DNA of 64,000 bases from Pseudoxanthomonas japonensis. Its GTDB lineage: Bacteria > Pseudomonadota > Gammaproteobacteria > Xanthomonadales > Xanthomonadaceae. This document shows positions 45,121-54,647 of the stretch, piece by piece. The DNA is taken from NCBI RefSeq assembly GCF_010093445.1, contig NZ_PDWW01000009.1, positions 50,216 to 114,215 on the forward strand. Reading direction: 5' to 3'. Made by a program: the position numbers and the translations under genes. The notes beneath the pieces are model-generated. The model was not told the origin of the DNA and made no database searches. It was given only the letters and a program-made list of their open reading frames with translations. The first letter of the stretch is position 1. Each line of letters begins with the position of its first letter.

Positions 45121-45600
45121 ATGGATCTCCGCAAAATCAAGAAACTGATCGACCTGCTGGAAGAGTCGAACCTGGCCGAAATCGAGATCAAGGAAGGCGA
45201 AGAATCCGTGCGCCTGGCGCGCACGCCCAAGGGCGGCTACGCGGCGCCGGCAGCCCCCGCCCCGGTCCCCTACGCCGAACCGCGCCCGGCCGCACCGATG
45301 CCGATGAGCTCGCCGACCGAAGCCTCCACCGGCGGCACCGCCAAGGCAGGCAATGCGTTGCCCGAAGGCCATGTGGTGCGCGCGCCGATGGTCGGCACGT
45401 TCTACGCCTCGCCGTCGCCGGACAAGCCGTCGTTCGTCAGCGTCGGCCAGTCGGTGAAGGCCGGCGAGACCCTGGCGATCATCGAAGCCATGAAGATGTT
45501 CAACCCCATCGAAGCCGACGTGTCCGGCACCGTGCTGTCGATCCTGGCCGAGAGCGGCCAGCCGATCGAATTCGACCAGCCGCTGTTCGTGATCGGCTGA
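45121..45600 (+). CDS. accB: Biotin carboxyl carrier protein of acetyl-CoA carboxylase
   Basis: 159 residues. N-terminal dimerisation segment ([22 protein letters not shown]), a Pro/Ala-rich linker (about 41-78) and the biotinyl domain with the target lysine K125 in EAMKM. Carries carboxybiotin between AccC and AccAD in the first step of fatty acid synthesis. Normally followed within tens of bases by accC; here 453 bp intervene, filled by a four-helix-bundle gene inside inverted repeats. Confidence 0.98.
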   Translation: MDLRKIKKLIDLLEESNLAEIEIKEGEESVRLARTPKGGYAAPAAPAPVPYAEPRPAAPMPMSSPTEASTGGTAKAGNALPEGHVVRAPMVGTFYASPSPDKPSFVSVGQSVKAGETLAIIEAMKMFNPIEADVSGTVLSILAESGQPIEFDQPLFVIG

Positions 45601-45602
45601 AG

Positions 45603-46040
45603 CTCGGGAATCGGGAATGGAGAATGGGGAATCGCCAAAGCGGCCGCACGAACGGCTCGATGTGTGGCGCGACTCCATGGACCTGGTTGAAATGATCTAC
45701 CGGCTCTCCGACGGATTCCCGCGCTCCGAACGATTCGGCCTGACGCCGCAGTTGCGCCGCGCCGCGATAAGCATCCCTTCCAACATCGCGGAAGGCGCGG
45801 CACGTCGCTCCACGGCGGAATACCTGCGCTTCCTGTCGATCGCACGCGGCTCCCTATCGGAGGCAAGCACGCAGCTACAGATCGCGCGACGGCTCGGCTA
45901 CGCCCAGGCCACGACCATCGAGACTGATCGCTTGATCGACACTATTTTCGCGCGTCTGACAGCATTGATGAAGTCACTGGATAACCGCAGAGAATGACGA
46001 TGCATCGCACTCTCCATTCCCGATTCCCCACTCCCAATTG
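45603..46040 (+). mobile_element. Inverted-arm cassette carrying a four-helix-bundle gene, inserted between accB and accC
   Basis: Left arm 45603-45634 (CGGGAATCGGGAATGGAG...GGGGAATCG) and right arm 46010-46040 (CTCTCCATTCCCGATTCCCC...) are complementary over about 30 bp with few mismatches. They enclose a single gene whose ATG lies within the left arm. Arm-only versions occur at 4493 and 40572. There is no transposase and no evident target-site duplication. It resembles the intervening sequences of 23S rRNA genes, which also carry this protein family inside a stem; mobility is inferred. Confidence 0.6.
45617..45997 (+). CDS. Four-helix-bundle protein (S23/23S rRNA intervening-sequence family)
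   Basis: 126 residues. The family signature is clear: LVEMIYRLSDGFPRSERFGLTPQ, then LRRAAISIPSNIAEGAAR, then EYLRFLSIARGSLSEASTQLQIARRLGY. The fold is an up-down helical bundle that forms pentamers; its biochemical role is unknown, with suggestions of nucleic-acid binding because relatives lie in rRNA intervening sequences and in retroelement (DGR) cassettes. The first residues MENGES are encoded by the repeat arm. It is co-oriented with accB and accC and probably transcribed with them. No independent promoter seen. Confidence 0.85.
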   Translation: MENGESPKRPHERLDVWRDSMDLVEMIYRLSDGFPRSERFGLTPQLRRAAISIPSNIAEGAARRSTAEYLRFLSIARGSLSEASTQLQIARRLGYAQATTIETDRLIDTIFARLTALMKSLDNRRE

Positions 46041-46053
46041 CCGGCCCTAAACC

Positions 46054-47421
46054 ATGCTCGACAAAGTCGTTATCGCCAACCGGGGTGAGATCGCGCTGCG
46101 CATCCTGCGCGCCTGCCACACCCTCGGCATCCGTACGGTCGCGGTGCATTCCACCGTCGACCGCAACCTCAAGCACGTGGCCATGGCCGACGAATCGGTC
46201 TGCATCGGCCCGGCCGCCTCCAAGGACAGTTACCTCAACATCCCGGCGATCATTGCCGCGGCCGAGGTGACCGACGCGCAGGCCATCCATCCCGGCTACG
46301 GCTTCCTGTCGGAGAACGCGGACTTCGCCGAGCGCGTGGAGCAGTCCGGCTTCATCTTCATCGGCCCGAAGGCGGACACCATCCGCATGATGGGCGACAA
46401 GGTCGAAGCGATCCGCGCCATGCAGGCCGCCGGCGTGCCGTGCGTCCCGGGCAGCGGCGGTCCGCTGGGCGACGACATCGTCGCCAACACCAAGATCGCG
46501 CGCGAGATCGGCTACCCGGTCATCATCAAGGCCGCGGGCGGTGGCGGCGGCCGCGGCATGCGCGTGGTGCATGTCGAAGGCGCGCTGAAAGCCGCCATCG
46601 AGACCACCAAGTCGGAGGCCAAGGCGGCGTTCGGCAACGGCGAGGTCTACATGGAGAAGTTCCTGGAGAATCCGCGCCACGTGGAGATCCAGGTGCTCGC
46701 CGACGGCCAGGGCAACGCCATCCACCTGGGCGAGCGCGACTGCTCGATGCAGCGCCGCCACCAGAAGGTGGTGGAAGAAGCGCCGGCCCCCGGCATCACC
46801 GAGGAACTGCGCAACGAGATCGGCAAGGTCTGCGTGGAAGCCTGCATCCGCATCGGCTATCGAGGCGCGGGCACGTTCGAATTCCTGTTCGAGGATGGCC
46901 GCTTCTACTTCATCGAGATGAATACCCGCATCCAGGTGGAACATCCGGTGACCGAGCGCATCACCGGCATCGACCTGGTCTGCGAACAGCTGCGCATCGC
47001 CGCCGGCCAGAAGCTCACCATCAAGCAGAGCGACATCGTGCTGCGTGGCCACGCCATCGAGTGCCGCATCAACGCGGAAGACCCGGACACCTTCATGCCG
47101 CACCCGGGCCTGATCCAGCACTTCCATCCGCCGGGTGGTCCCGGCGTGCGCGTCGATACGCACATCTACGAAGGCTATCGCGTGCCGCCGAACTACGACT
47201 CGATGATCGCCAAGCTCATCGTGCACGGGCCGGACCGCGAGACCGCCATCGCCCGCATGCGCGTGGCGCTGAGCGAGATGGTCATCGACGGCATCAAGAC
47301 GAATATCCCCTTGCAGCAGCGCATCATGCGCGACCAGGGCTTCCAGGCCGGCGGCCAGAACATCCACTACCTGGAAAAGCGCCTCGCCGAACGCAAGAAC
47401 AAGGCGATCTCGCTGGTCTGA
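46054..47421 (+). CDS. accC: Biotin carboxylase subunit of acetyl-CoA carboxylase
   Basis: 455 residues. N-terminal domain [20 protein letters not shown]-grasp lid [14 protein letters not shown], catalytic region [16 protein letters not shown] and [11 protein letters not shown]. Carboxylates biotin on AccB using ATP and bicarbonate. Start at the ATG at 46054, 14 bp past the right arm of the four-helix-bundle cassette, so its ribosome-binding region borders the repeat; no strong Shine-Dalgarno is visible there. Confidence 0.98.
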   Translation: MLDKVVIANRGEIALRILRACHTLGIRTVAVHSTVDRNLKHVAMADESVCIGPAASKDSYLNIPAIIAAAEVTDAQAIHPGYGFLSENADFAERVEQSGFIFIGPKADTIRMMGDKVEAIRAMQAAGVPCVPGSGGPLGDDIVANTKIAREIGYPVIIKAAGGGGGRGMRVVHVEGALKAAIETTKSEAKAAFGNGEVYMEKFLENPRHVEIQVLADGQGNAIHLGERDCSMQRRHQKVVEEAPAPGITEELRNEIGKVCVEACIRIGYRGAGTFEFLFEDGRFYFIEMNTRIQVEHPVTERITGIDLVCEQLRIAAGQKLTIKQSDIVLRGHAIECRINAEDPDTFMPHPGLIQHFHPPGGPGVRVDTHIYEGYRVPPNYDSMIAKLIVHGPDRETAIARMRVALSEMVIDGIKTNIPLQQRIMRDQGFQAGGQNIHYLEKRLAERKNKAISLV

Positions 47422-47436
47422 AGCCTTCGCATCATG

Positions 47437-47481
47437 CAAAAAAAGAAGGGCCGGGATGGCGACATCCCGGCCCTCGCTTTT
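47437..47481. terminator. Bidirectional intrinsic terminator
   Basis: Stem AGGGCCGGGATG-gcga-CATCCCGGCCCT (47447-47474). A T-rich end follows on the plus strand (CGCTTTT) and a run of eight A precedes it, giving T's on the minus strand. It serves accC and the convergent minus-strand pair. Confidence 0.9.
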
Positions 47482-47505
47482 CGAGCGGTAACGCTTACGC
47501 CGTCG

Positions 47506-47862
47506 TCACTCCGGCGCCTGCTGCGTACCCGGCACCGGTGTCGCGCCGAGCGGCGAGGAAGGATCGGTGATCCTCACCACTTCCGACGAGCCGTCAGGCC
47601 ACACGACCTTGATCGTGCTGCCGGGGGACAGCGTCGAGAACGGCGTGCCGCTGCGCGCGCGGTAGAGCGCGGCGACCTGCGAGGCACCAAGGCGGCGTGC
47701 ATCGTCCGGCGCGTGGATGGTCATGTGCCCGATCCGCGAGAGGTCCCGGAAGCCGGGGTCGCGCGTTTCGATGACGATCGTGGCGGCCGCGGCGGCATAG
47801 GCCACCACCACCAGTCCCCAGACCAGGAGATTCACTCCCGGCCGCGTGCGCTTGTATTTCAT
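47506..47862 (-). CDS. Hypothetical single-span membrane protein
   Basis: 118 residues: basic start MKYKRTRPG, one helix (about 10-28, VNLLVWGLVVVAYAAAAATIVI), then a periplasmic beta-rich domain containing STIKVVWPDGSSEVVRITDP. No family is recognised. The start overlaps the stop of the preceding gene by 4 bp (ATGA), so the two are a translational pair and may form a complex in the envelope. Confidence 0.75.
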   Translation of the reverse strand: MKYKRTRPGVNLLVWGLVVVAYAAAAATIVIETRDPGFRDLSRIGHMTIHAPDDARRLGASQVAALYRARSGTPFSTLSPGSTIKVVWPDGSSEVVRITDPSSPLGATPVPGTQQAPE

Positions 47863-48794
47863 CCGTCCACTCCCGGGCGGGCCAGCAAGGTGCCCACCAT
47901 CTCGTCCACGTTGTCCGCACCCTGGCGCGGGACACCGGCGTCCCGTGCGAAGGTGGTGAAATCCTGCGATTCGTCCTGCGAGCAGATACCGCCGTTCACG
48001 CAGTAGCTCGTCATCATCGAACCGTCGGGGCTGCAATCCATGCCCAGTTGGCATGACGCGATGCGCCATGCGATCTCGCTCAGGTCGCTGCCCGACACCT
48101 CGCCCAGCGTGTCCCGCCGCCCGCTCCCGATCGTGCCCATCGCGGGCGCGATGGCGAGATACGCGAAGGGATCGCCCGAATCGAGTACGCGCTGCACCAG
48201 GTCGCGCCGGTAGTCGTCGCCATCTTGCAGCGGCTGGTCCATCGCGAGCAGCGAAGCCTCGGCCGCGAGACTGCCGGCGCGCGCGGCCTGCATGCGCTGC
48301 GTGATGAGCGTGGGCAGCGAGAAGCCATCCTGCGGCACGAAACGCGCACAGCGCTGCTGGATGCGCTGGCGCGCGGACAGCATGGCCCGGCCGTTGGACA
48401 GGCCCAGCCCTGCGATGACACGCGTGTCCTGGGCATAGCCAATGGGATCGGCCGCGAACCCGGCGCAGTGATCCTGCACCAGGCTCAACAGCCACATCGC
48501 ATCGGCATCGCCGGCGGCGGCAAGCGCCATCAGTTCGCGCGAATAGGCGAACAGGTCGGCGCTGTCTTCGAATGCACGCCGCAGCGGCGACAGCGCGGGC
48601 ACCGTCCGCACCGCCATCGGGCGCAGCTGCGGCCGCACGGATGAAGAAGGAGAAAACGCGAGGCCCGACTCGACGCCGGCTTCGATGGCCGGCACCGGCG
48701 CATGCGGCAGCCAGCCCGCCTGGCGCAGCGGTATCCACGCCAGCGCCCCCAGCAGGCCCACCAGCATCATCGGCAGCAGCAGCTTGCGGGGCAT
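47859..48794 (-). CDS. Hypothetical exported protein, Cys-containing helical repeats
   Basis: 311 residues. An N-terminal signal/anchor (PRKLLLPMMLVGLLGALAWIPL) precedes a largely helical periplasmic region with Ala-rich stretches reminiscent of Sel1-type repeats (AAAGDADAMWLLSLV, GDPFAYLAIAP). Paired Cys occur in CQLGMDC and in CVNGGIC. I do not recognise a family. The ATG at 48794 gives the signal segment; upstream residues are unlike a signal. Followed by a 118-residue membrane protein with overlapping start. Confidence 0.72.
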   Translation of the reverse strand: MPRKLLLPMMLVGLLGALAWIPLRQAGWLPHAPVPAIEAGVESGLAFSPSSSVRPQLRPMAVRTVPALSPLRRAFEDSADLFAYSRELMALAAAGDADAMWLLSLVQDHCAGFAADPIGYAQDTRVIAGLGLSNGRAMLSARQRIQQRCARFVPQDGFSLPTLITQRMQAARAGSLAAEASLLAMDQPLQDGDDYRRDLVQRVLDSGDPFAYLAIAPAMGTIGSGRRDTLGEVSGSDLSEIAWRIASCQLGMDCSPDGSMMTSYCVNGGICSQDESQDFTTFARDAGVPRQGADNVDEMVGTLLARPGVDG

Positions 48795-48931
48795 GCGGTC
48801 ATTATCCCGGCGCCCCGCCGGCCTTTCAATGCAATGCGTGCGCGTTGACGCCCCGGCCACGTCCTTTCGTCGCCGACCCGCGGTGGCGTGCGTGAGACAA
48901 TCCTCGCCCGTTCATCTTCATCCGGCCCCTC

Positions 48932-49846
48932 ATGCCTTACCTCGAACTCTCCTTGCGCTGCACCGAAGCCGAGCAGCCGCGCTACGAGAACGCGCTGGAC
49001 GACGTGGGCGCGCTGTCGGTCACGCTGCTGGATGCCGATGCCGACACCGGCAACGAACGCGCGATCCTCGAGCCGGGCGTCGGCGAGACGCCGCTGTGGA
49101 AGGCGCTGGTGCTGACCGCGCTGTTCGATGCCGACGCCGATGCGCTGACGCTGCTGGCTGCACTGGAAGCGTTCGATCCCGGGCTGGACTGGACGCAGGT
49201 CGGCTTCCGCAAGGTCGAGGACGAGGACTGGGAACGCGCATGGCTGGACCAGTTCACGCCGATGCGCTTCGGCGCGCGCACCTTCATCGTGCCGTGGAAT
49301 CACGAGGTCCCCGATGAAGCGGGCGAGGACGCGGCGATCGTGCGGCTCGACCCCGGCTTGGCGTTTGGCTCAGGCACGCATCCCACCACCGCCCTGTGCC
49401 TGCGCTGGCTCGACGCGCTCGCGGACGAGGGGCGGCTGCAGGGACAGCGCGTGCTCGACTTCGGCTGCGGGTCGGGCATCCTCGCGCTGGCCGCACTGAA
49501 ACTGGGTGCGGCCCATGCCATCGGCGTCGACAACGATCCGCAGGCCCTGCTGGCCAGTGCGGACAATGCGCAACGCAACGAGGTGGGCGCGGACTTCAGC
49601 GTCTACCTGCCCGACGACGAACCGGTGGCGACGTATCCGGTGGTGGTGGCGAACATCCTCGCGTCCGCGCTCGACGCGCTCGCCGACACCCTCGCCGCAC
49701 GCGTCGCGCCGGGCGGCCGCATCGCCCTGTCCGGCATCCTCAAGGGACAGGAAGGCGATCTGCTCGTCCGCTACGCGACGTGGTTCGACCACCTCTCGGC
49801 CACGCAGGACGGCGACTGGATGCGCATCAACGGCGTGCGACGCTGA
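48932..49846 (+). CDS. prmA: Ribosomal protein L11 methyltransferase
   Basis: 304 residues. N-terminal L11-recognition domain, then a class I SAM methyltransferase core: [53 protein letters not shown] and [13 protein letters not shown] (the NxxL/P catalytic loop). Trimethylates L11 Lys and N-terminus. It heads a plus-strand series with a zinc-ribbon protein, fis and purine genes, a frequent order in Xanthomonadaceae. Confidence 0.97.
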   Translation: MPYLELSLRCTEAEQPRYENALDDVGALSVTLLDADADTGNERAILEPGVGETPLWKALVLTALFDADADALTLLAALEAFDPGLDWTQVGFRKVEDEDWERAWLDQFTPMRFGARTFIVPWNHEVPDEAGEDAAIVRLDPGLAFGSGTHPTTALCLRWLDALADEGRLQGQRVLDFGCGSGILALAALKLGAAHAIGVDNDPQALLASADNAQRNEVGADFSVYLPDDEPVATYPVVVANILASALDALADTLAARVAPGGRIALSGILKGQEGDLLVRYATWFDHLSATQDGDWMRINGVRR

Positions 49847-49907
49847 CGCGATGATCGCCCCGCCCCGTCACAACACGCCTGTCGGCGAGCGTGGTTGAAT
49901 AGCCGCC

Positions 49908-50825
49908 ATGTTCACCGCCTGCCCGCACTGCCAGTTCCTTGTCAGCCGCGACCCGCGGTCGGATGCAGCGCCTGCCGACTGCCCGCGCTGCGGCAAGCCC
50001 CTGTCGACGGCTGACGACGCGCCGGCGCCGGCGCCCAGCCTGGCCACGCTACTGCACGCCGCACCGCCACCGGCGGCGTCGGTTCCTGCCGCAACGCTGG
50101 CCATCGACGGGCAGGTCGATGCATCGCACGCCTCACCATCGGAAGTACCCGCTCTCTCCGCGCCTGCCGATACCGCGGAGGAGCATGCCGCACCGGCGGA
50201 GGAGATCGTGCCCGACGCCGCCGCAGCGACAAGCGACACGCCGTCGCCCGATGTCATGACGCCTGCCTCCGTTGAGGCGGCCGCGTCCCCACCGCTCCTC
50301 GCCCGCAAGACAACGGGGCCTCGCTTCCTGCAGCGTGCGCGCACCACGCCGGTGCATACGCGCCGCGTGCGGCTTCAATGGGTGGTCGCGGCGGCGTTGT
50401 CGTTGCTGCTGTGCATCCAGGTGGTGGTCGCGGATCGTGCCCGGCTCGCGACACAGGCCGGCTGGCGTCCCGTCGTGCTGGGTTTGTGCGCCGTCTTCCG
50501 CTGCGACGTACCGACGTGGCGCGAGCCCGCCGCGTTCACCATGCTCAGCCGCGACGTACGTCCGCTGCCCGATGCGCCCGGCACGCTGCAGGCGCAGGCC
50601 ACGTTCCGCAATGAAGCCCGCTGGCCGCAGGCGTGGCCGGTGATCCTGCTGACATTGAAGGATGCCGACGGCCGAACCCTCGGCGCGCGGGCGCTGCAAC
50701 CGGTCGACTACCTGCCCGAGGACCAGCTGCTCGCCACCATCGAACCCGGGCAGAGCGCACAGATGGCCGTGCGCATCCGCGAACCCAGCGCCAGCGTCGT
50801 CGCGTTTTCCTTCGACTTTCGTTAA
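49908..50825 (+). CDS. Zinc-ribbon DUF3426 membrane protein
   Basis: 305 residues. N-terminal zinc ribbon with CPHC and CPRC (FTACPHCQFLVS...ADCPRCGKPLS), a long Ala/Pro-rich low-complexity linker (about 35-145), one membrane helix (about 160-178) and a C-terminal DUF3426 domain with FRNEARWPQAWPVILLTLKDADGRTLGARALQP. Function unknown. It is usually encoded between prmA and fis in this family of bacteria. Confidence 0.88.
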   Translation: MFTACPHCQFLVSRDPRSDAAPADCPRCGKPLSTADDAPAPAPSLATLLHAAPPPAASVPAATLAIDGQVDASHASPSEVPALSAPADTAEEHAAPAEEIVPDAAAATSDTPSPDVMTPASVEAAASPPLLARKTTGPRFLQRARTTPVHTRRVRLQWVVAAALSLLLCIQVVVADRARLATQAGWRPVVLGLCAVFRCDVPTWREPAAFTMLSRDVRPLPDAPGTLQAQATFRNEARWPQAWPVILLTLKDADGRTLGARALQPVDYLPEDQLLATIEPGQSAQMAVRIREPSASVVAFSFDFR

Positions 50826-50946
50826 GCCCCGCGGATTCATCAAAAAGCGGATGCGCACGCCACGATCAGGCGCTAGACTCCTCCCCCCGCCGAATACCCA
50901 CAAGCACAAGGCGGGCTTCTGAATCCGTAGCACCCAGGGGATCCGA

Positions 50947-51219
50947 TTGAACGCTGCCACGACACGCCAGGACACGCCACGCACCGCGTCGCGCCCGCCG
51001 CTGCGCGAGCACGTTGCCCAGTCGGTGCGGCGTTACCTGCGCGACCTGGACGGTTGCGATGCGGACGATGTCTACGAGATCGTGCTGCGCGAGATGGAAA
51101 TCCCGCTGTTCGTGGAAGTGCTGAACCATTGCGAAGGCAACCAGAGCCGCGCAGCGGCCCTGCTCGGCATCCACCGCGCCACGCTCCGCAAGAAGCTCAA
51201 GGATTACGGGCTGGCCTGA
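50947..51219 (+). CDS. fis: DNA-binding protein Fis
   Basis: 90 residues from a TTG start. The C-terminal helix-turn-helix [25 protein letters not shown] is the Fis signature; the N-terminal part holds the dimerisation helices ([17 protein letters not shown]). A nucleoid protein controlling rRNA and growth-phase genes. No ATG is available in frame upstream of the conserved part. A TAGACT at 50872-50877 in the 121-bp gap could be a -10 element. Confidence 0.93.
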   Translation: MNAATTRQDTPRTASRPPLREHVAQSVRRYLRDLDGCDADDVYEIVLREMEIPLFVEVLNHCEGNQSRAAALLGIHRATLRKKLKDYGLA

Positions 51220-51247
51220 GGCCCGCGGTCGCGTTGCTGCGCCGCGC

Positions 51248-51253
51248 TATAAT
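51248..51253 (+). promoter_or_regulatory. Perfect -10 box (TATAAT) upstream of purH
   Basis: TATAAT lies 29 bp before the purH ATG in the 62-bp gap after fis. No good -35 is seen at the 17-bp position, so an activator or a weak -35 is implied. I did not find a PurR-type operator. Confidence 0.5.
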
Positions 51254-51281
51254 TCGCGCCCCGCTTCGCCACGCCTCTCCC

Positions 51282-52868
51282 ATGACCGTCGATTTCCAGC
51301 CCGTGCGCCGGGCGCTGCTGTCCGTTTCCGACAAGACCGGCCTGCTCGAGCTGGCCCGCGCCCTCGCTGCCCGCGGCGTCGAACTGCTGTCCACCGGCGG
51401 CACGGCGAAGACATTGCGTGACGCCGGCCTCGCCGTGCGCGATGTCGCCGACGTCACCGGTTTCCCCGAAATGATGGACGGGCGCGTCAAGACGCTGCAT
51501 CCCAAGGTACATGGCGGTCTGCTGGGTCGCGCCGGCACGGACGACGCGGTGATGGCCGAGCACGGCATCGGCGCCATCGACCTGCTGGTGCTGAACCTGT
51601 ATCCGTTCGAGTCCGTCACCGCGAAGGCCGACTGCACGCTGGCGGACGCGGTCGAGAACATTGACATCGGCGGGCCCGCGATGCTGCGCTCGGCGGCGAA
51701 GAACTTCGCCCGCGTCGCGGTCGCCACCGCCCCCTCGCAGTACGCGGGACTGGTGGCCGAGCTGGACGCCAACGACGGCGCGCTGTCGGCGAAGACGCGC
51801 TTCGCGCTGTCGGTCGCCGCGTTCAACCGCGTGGCGCAGTACGACGCCGCGATCAGCAACTACCTGTCCGCCGTCACCGACACCTCGTCCGACGTGCCCG
51901 TGCGCAGCGCGTTCTCCGCGCAGGCGAACGGCAGCTTCGTCAAGGTCATGGACCTGCGCTACGGCGAGAACCCGCACCAGCAGGCCGCGTTCTACCGCGA
52001 CCTGTACCCCGCGCCCGGCTCGCTGGCCACGTTCCAGCAGCTGCAAGGCAAGGAACTGAGCTACAACAACATCGCCGACAGCGACGCGGCATGGGAATGC
52101 GTGCGCCAGTTCGACGCGCCGGCCTGCGTGATCGTCAAGCACGCCAACCCGTGCGGCGTGGCCGTCGGCGTGGCCTGCGGCGATGCCTATGAACTCGCGT
52201 ACGCGACCGATCCGACCAGCGCGTTCGGCGGCATCATCGCGTTCAACCGCACGCTGGATGCGGCAACGGCGAAGGTCATCCTCGACCGCCAGTTCGTCGA
52301 AGTGCTGATCGCGCCCGACTACGAGGAAGGCGCGCTCGACTACGCGAAGAAGAAAGCCAACGTGCGCGTGCTGCAGATCCCGATGGCGCCCGTGTCGCCG
52401 GGCTTCATCGACACCAAGCGCATCGGCTCCGGCCTGCTGCTGCAGACCGCCGACGACCGCGTGGTCACGCGCGATGAGTTGAAGGTGGTGACGAAGCTCG
52501 CCCCGACCGACGCGCAGTTCACCGACCTGCTGTTCGCGTGGAAAGTGGCGAAGTTCGTCAAGTCGAACGCCATCGTCTATGCAAAGGATCACCGCACCAT
52601 CGGCGTCGGCGCCGGCCAGATGAGCCGCGTGTATTCGGCGCGCATCGCCGGCATCAAGGCCGCCGATGCCAACCTGGTGGTCGAGGGCTCGGTGATGGCG
52701 AGCGATGCCTTCTTCCCGTTCCGCGACGGCATCGACGCCGCGGCCGCCGCCGGCATCAAGGCGGTGATCCAGCCGGGCGGCTCGATGCGCGACAGCGAGG
52801 TCGTCGCGGCTGCGGACGAGCACGGCATCGCCATGGTCTTCACCGGCGTCCGCCATTTCCGCCACTGA
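51282..52868 (+). CDS. purH: Bifunctional AICAR transformylase / IMP cyclohydrolase
   Basis: 528 residues. N-terminal MGS-like cyclohydrolase domain ([29 protein letters not shown]) and C-terminal transformylase domain with the catalytic Lys-His in [15 protein letters not shown], plus [14 protein letters not shown] and [19 protein letters not shown]. Performs the last two steps of IMP synthesis. In one transcriptional direction with a lipoprotein gene and purD. Confidence 0.98.
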   Translation: MTVDFQPVRRALLSVSDKTGLLELARALAARGVELLSTGGTAKTLRDAGLAVRDVADVTGFPEMMDGRVKTLHPKVHGGLLGRAGTDDAVMAEHGIGAIDLLVLNLYPFESVTAKADCTLADAVENIDIGGPAMLRSAAKNFARVAVATAPSQYAGLVAELDANDGALSAKTRFALSVAAFNRVAQYDAAISNYLSAVTDTSSDVPVRSAFSAQANGSFVKVMDLRYGENPHQQAAFYRDLYPAPGSLATFQQLQGKELSYNNIADSDAAWECVRQFDAPACVIVKHANPCGVAVGVACGDAYELAYATDPTSAFGGIIAFNRTLDAATAKVILDRQFVEVLIAPDYEEGALDYAKKKANVRVLQIPMAPVSPGFIDTKRIGSGLLLQTADDRVVTRDELKVVTKLAPTDAQFTDLLFAWKVAKFVKSNAIVYAKDHRTIGVGAGQMSRVYSARIAGIKAADANLVVEGSVMASDAFFPFRDGIDAAAAAGIKAVIQPGGSMRDSEVVAAADEHGIAMVFTGVRHFRH

Positions 52869-52905
52869 CGCATCGCAGCCCATTGCCCGGGAGTACGAGT
52901 CCGCC

Positions 52906-53340
52906 ATGAACCGCCTGCGCAACGCGTTCTCCATCGCCATCCCGTCGGTCGCGCTGCTCGTGCTGGGCGGCTGCACGGACACGCGTGGGCGGCTCGATGA
53001 GGCGCGCACGAAGATCGCGGCCACGCTGCCGGCGCCCTACTTCGAGGACCTGGTGACCGAATCGGTCGCCGTCGATGGCCAGCGCCTGGTGCTGACCGTC
53101 CGCAGCCCGGCGGGCGACGCGGCGAAGACGCGCGAGGCGCCCGGCTTCGATGCATTGAAGGAAAGCGAGCAGATAGCGCTGCACGACCTGTGCGGCCTCC
53201 CCGAGATCGCACCACTGCTCGATACCGACGCGGTGCTCGCGCGCCGCTTCGTGGACCGCGACGACGCGCTGTTCTTCGACGTCGAACTCCCTGCGCGCGA
53301 CTGCGCGAATCCGCCTGCCGAGCCGTCGGCGCAGCCATGA
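52906..53340 (+). CDS. Hypothetical lipoprotein between purH and purD
   Basis: 144 residues. The signal ends in the lipobox VLGGC (Cys at about residue 23), followed directly by Thr-Asp, suggesting outer or inner membrane anchoring in the periplasm. The mature part is acidic with two Cys (DLCGLP, RDCANP) that could form a disulfide. No family recognised. CGGGAG precedes the ATG. Its conservation between purine genes is typical of synteny rather than function. Confidence 0.75.
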   Translation: MNRLRNAFSIAIPSVALLVLGGCTDTRGRLDEARTKIAATLPAPYFEDLVTESVAVDGQRLVLTVRSPAGDAAKTREAPGFDALKESEQIALHDLCGLPEIAPLLDTDAVLARRFVDRDDALFFDVELPARDCANPPAEPSAQP

Positions 53341-53350
53341 GGAACGCCCC

Positions 53351-54643
53351 TTGAAAGTCCTGGTCATCGGTTCCGGCGGTCGCGAGCACGCGCTGGCGTG
53401 GAAGCTGGCGCAGTCGCCGCGCGTGGACGAGGTGATCGTGGCGCCCGGCAACGCCGGCACCGCGACGGAAGCGAAGTGCCGCAACGTCGCCATCAAGGTC
53501 ACCGACATCGACGGCCTGCTGGCGCTGGTGCGATCCGAAGGCATCGGCCTGACCGTGGTCGGTCCCGAGGTGCCGCTGGTGGCGGGCGTGGTGGATCGCT
53601 TCCGCGCGGACGGCCAGCGCATCTTCGGCCCCACCGCGGCCGCTGCCCAGCTGGAAGGCAGCAAGGCATTCGCCAAGGATTTCCTTGCACGCCACGGCAT
53701 CCCGACCGCGTTCTACGCGGTGCACACCGAGGTGGACGCCGCGCTCGCCTATATCCGCGAGAAGGGCGCGCCGATCGTCGTCAAGGCCGATGGCCTGGCC
53801 GCCGGCAAGGGCGTGATCGTGGCGATGACCTTGCAGGAAGCCGAGGACGCCGTGCGCGACATGCTGTCGGGCAACGCGTTCGGCGATGCGGGCGCGCGCG
53901 TGGTGATCGAGGAATTCCTCGACGGCGAGGAAGCCAGCTTCATCTCGATGGTCGACGGCACGACCGCGCTGCCGATGGCGACCAGCCAGGACCACAAGCG
54001 CGTCGGCGATGGCGATACCGGTCCGAACACCGGCGGCATGGGCGCGTACTCGCCCGCGCCGGTAGTGACGCCCGAGGTGCATGCGCGCGTGATGCGCGAG
54101 GTCGTCAATCCGACCGTGCAGGGCATGATCGCCGACGGCGTGCCGTTCACCGGCTTCCTGTATGCGGGCCTGATGATCGACGCCCACGGCGCCCCGAAGG
54201 TCATCGAATTCAACGTGCGCTTCGGCGATCCGGAAACGCAGCCGGTGATGCTGCGCCTGCAGTCCGACCTGGTCGATCTGGTCGAGGCCGCCATCGATGG
54301 ACGTCTTGCCACGACCGAAGCGCAGTGGGATCCGCGTCCATCGCTGGGCGTGGTGATGGCAGCCGCGCCGTATCCCGAAACGCCGGTGACCGGCGATGCC
54401 ATCGCCGGCCTGGACGAGGTGCCGGCGACGGCGAAGATATTCCATGCCGGCACCGCGCTGGACGCGGAGGGTCGCGTGGTCAGCGCGGGCGGACGCGTGC
54501 TGTGCGTGGCCGCACTGGGCGAATCGGTCTCCGATGCACAACGACACGCCTATGCCGGCGTGGACAAGGTGCGCTGGACCCACGAGTTCCACCGCACCGA
54601 CATCGGCTGGCGTGCGATCGCGCGCGAACGCACGAACGGCTGA
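53351..54643 (+). CDS. purD: Phosphoribosylamine-glycine ligase (GARS)
   Basis: 430 residues from a TTG start, which puts [18 protein letters not shown] at the N-terminus as in all GARS proteins. ATP-grasp motifs follow: [55 protein letters not shown] and [14 protein letters not shown]. Second step of de novo purine synthesis. The stop lies 4 bp from the convergent Old Yellow Enzyme gene stop. Confidence 0.97.
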   Translation: MKVLVIGSGGREHALAWKLAQSPRVDEVIVAPGNAGTATEAKCRNVAIKVTDIDGLLALVRSEGIGLTVVGPEVPLVAGVVDRFRADGQRIFGPTAAAAQLEGSKAFAKDFLARHGIPTAFYAVHTEVDAALAYIREKGAPIVVKADGLAAGKGVIVAMTLQEAEDAVRDMLSGNAFGDAGARVVIEEFLDGEEASFISMVDGTTALPMATSQDHKRVGDGDTGPNTGGMGAYSPAPVVTPEVHARVMREVVNPTVQGMIADGVPFTGFLYAGLMIDAHGAPKVIEFNVRFGDPETQPVMLRLQSDLVDLVEAAIDGRLATTEAQWDPRPSLGVVMAAAPYPETPVTGDAIAGLDEVPATAKIFHAGTALDAEGRVVSAGGRVLCVAALGESVSDAQRHAYAGVDKVRWTHEFHRTDIGWRAIARERTNG

Positions 54644-54647
54644 TCCG

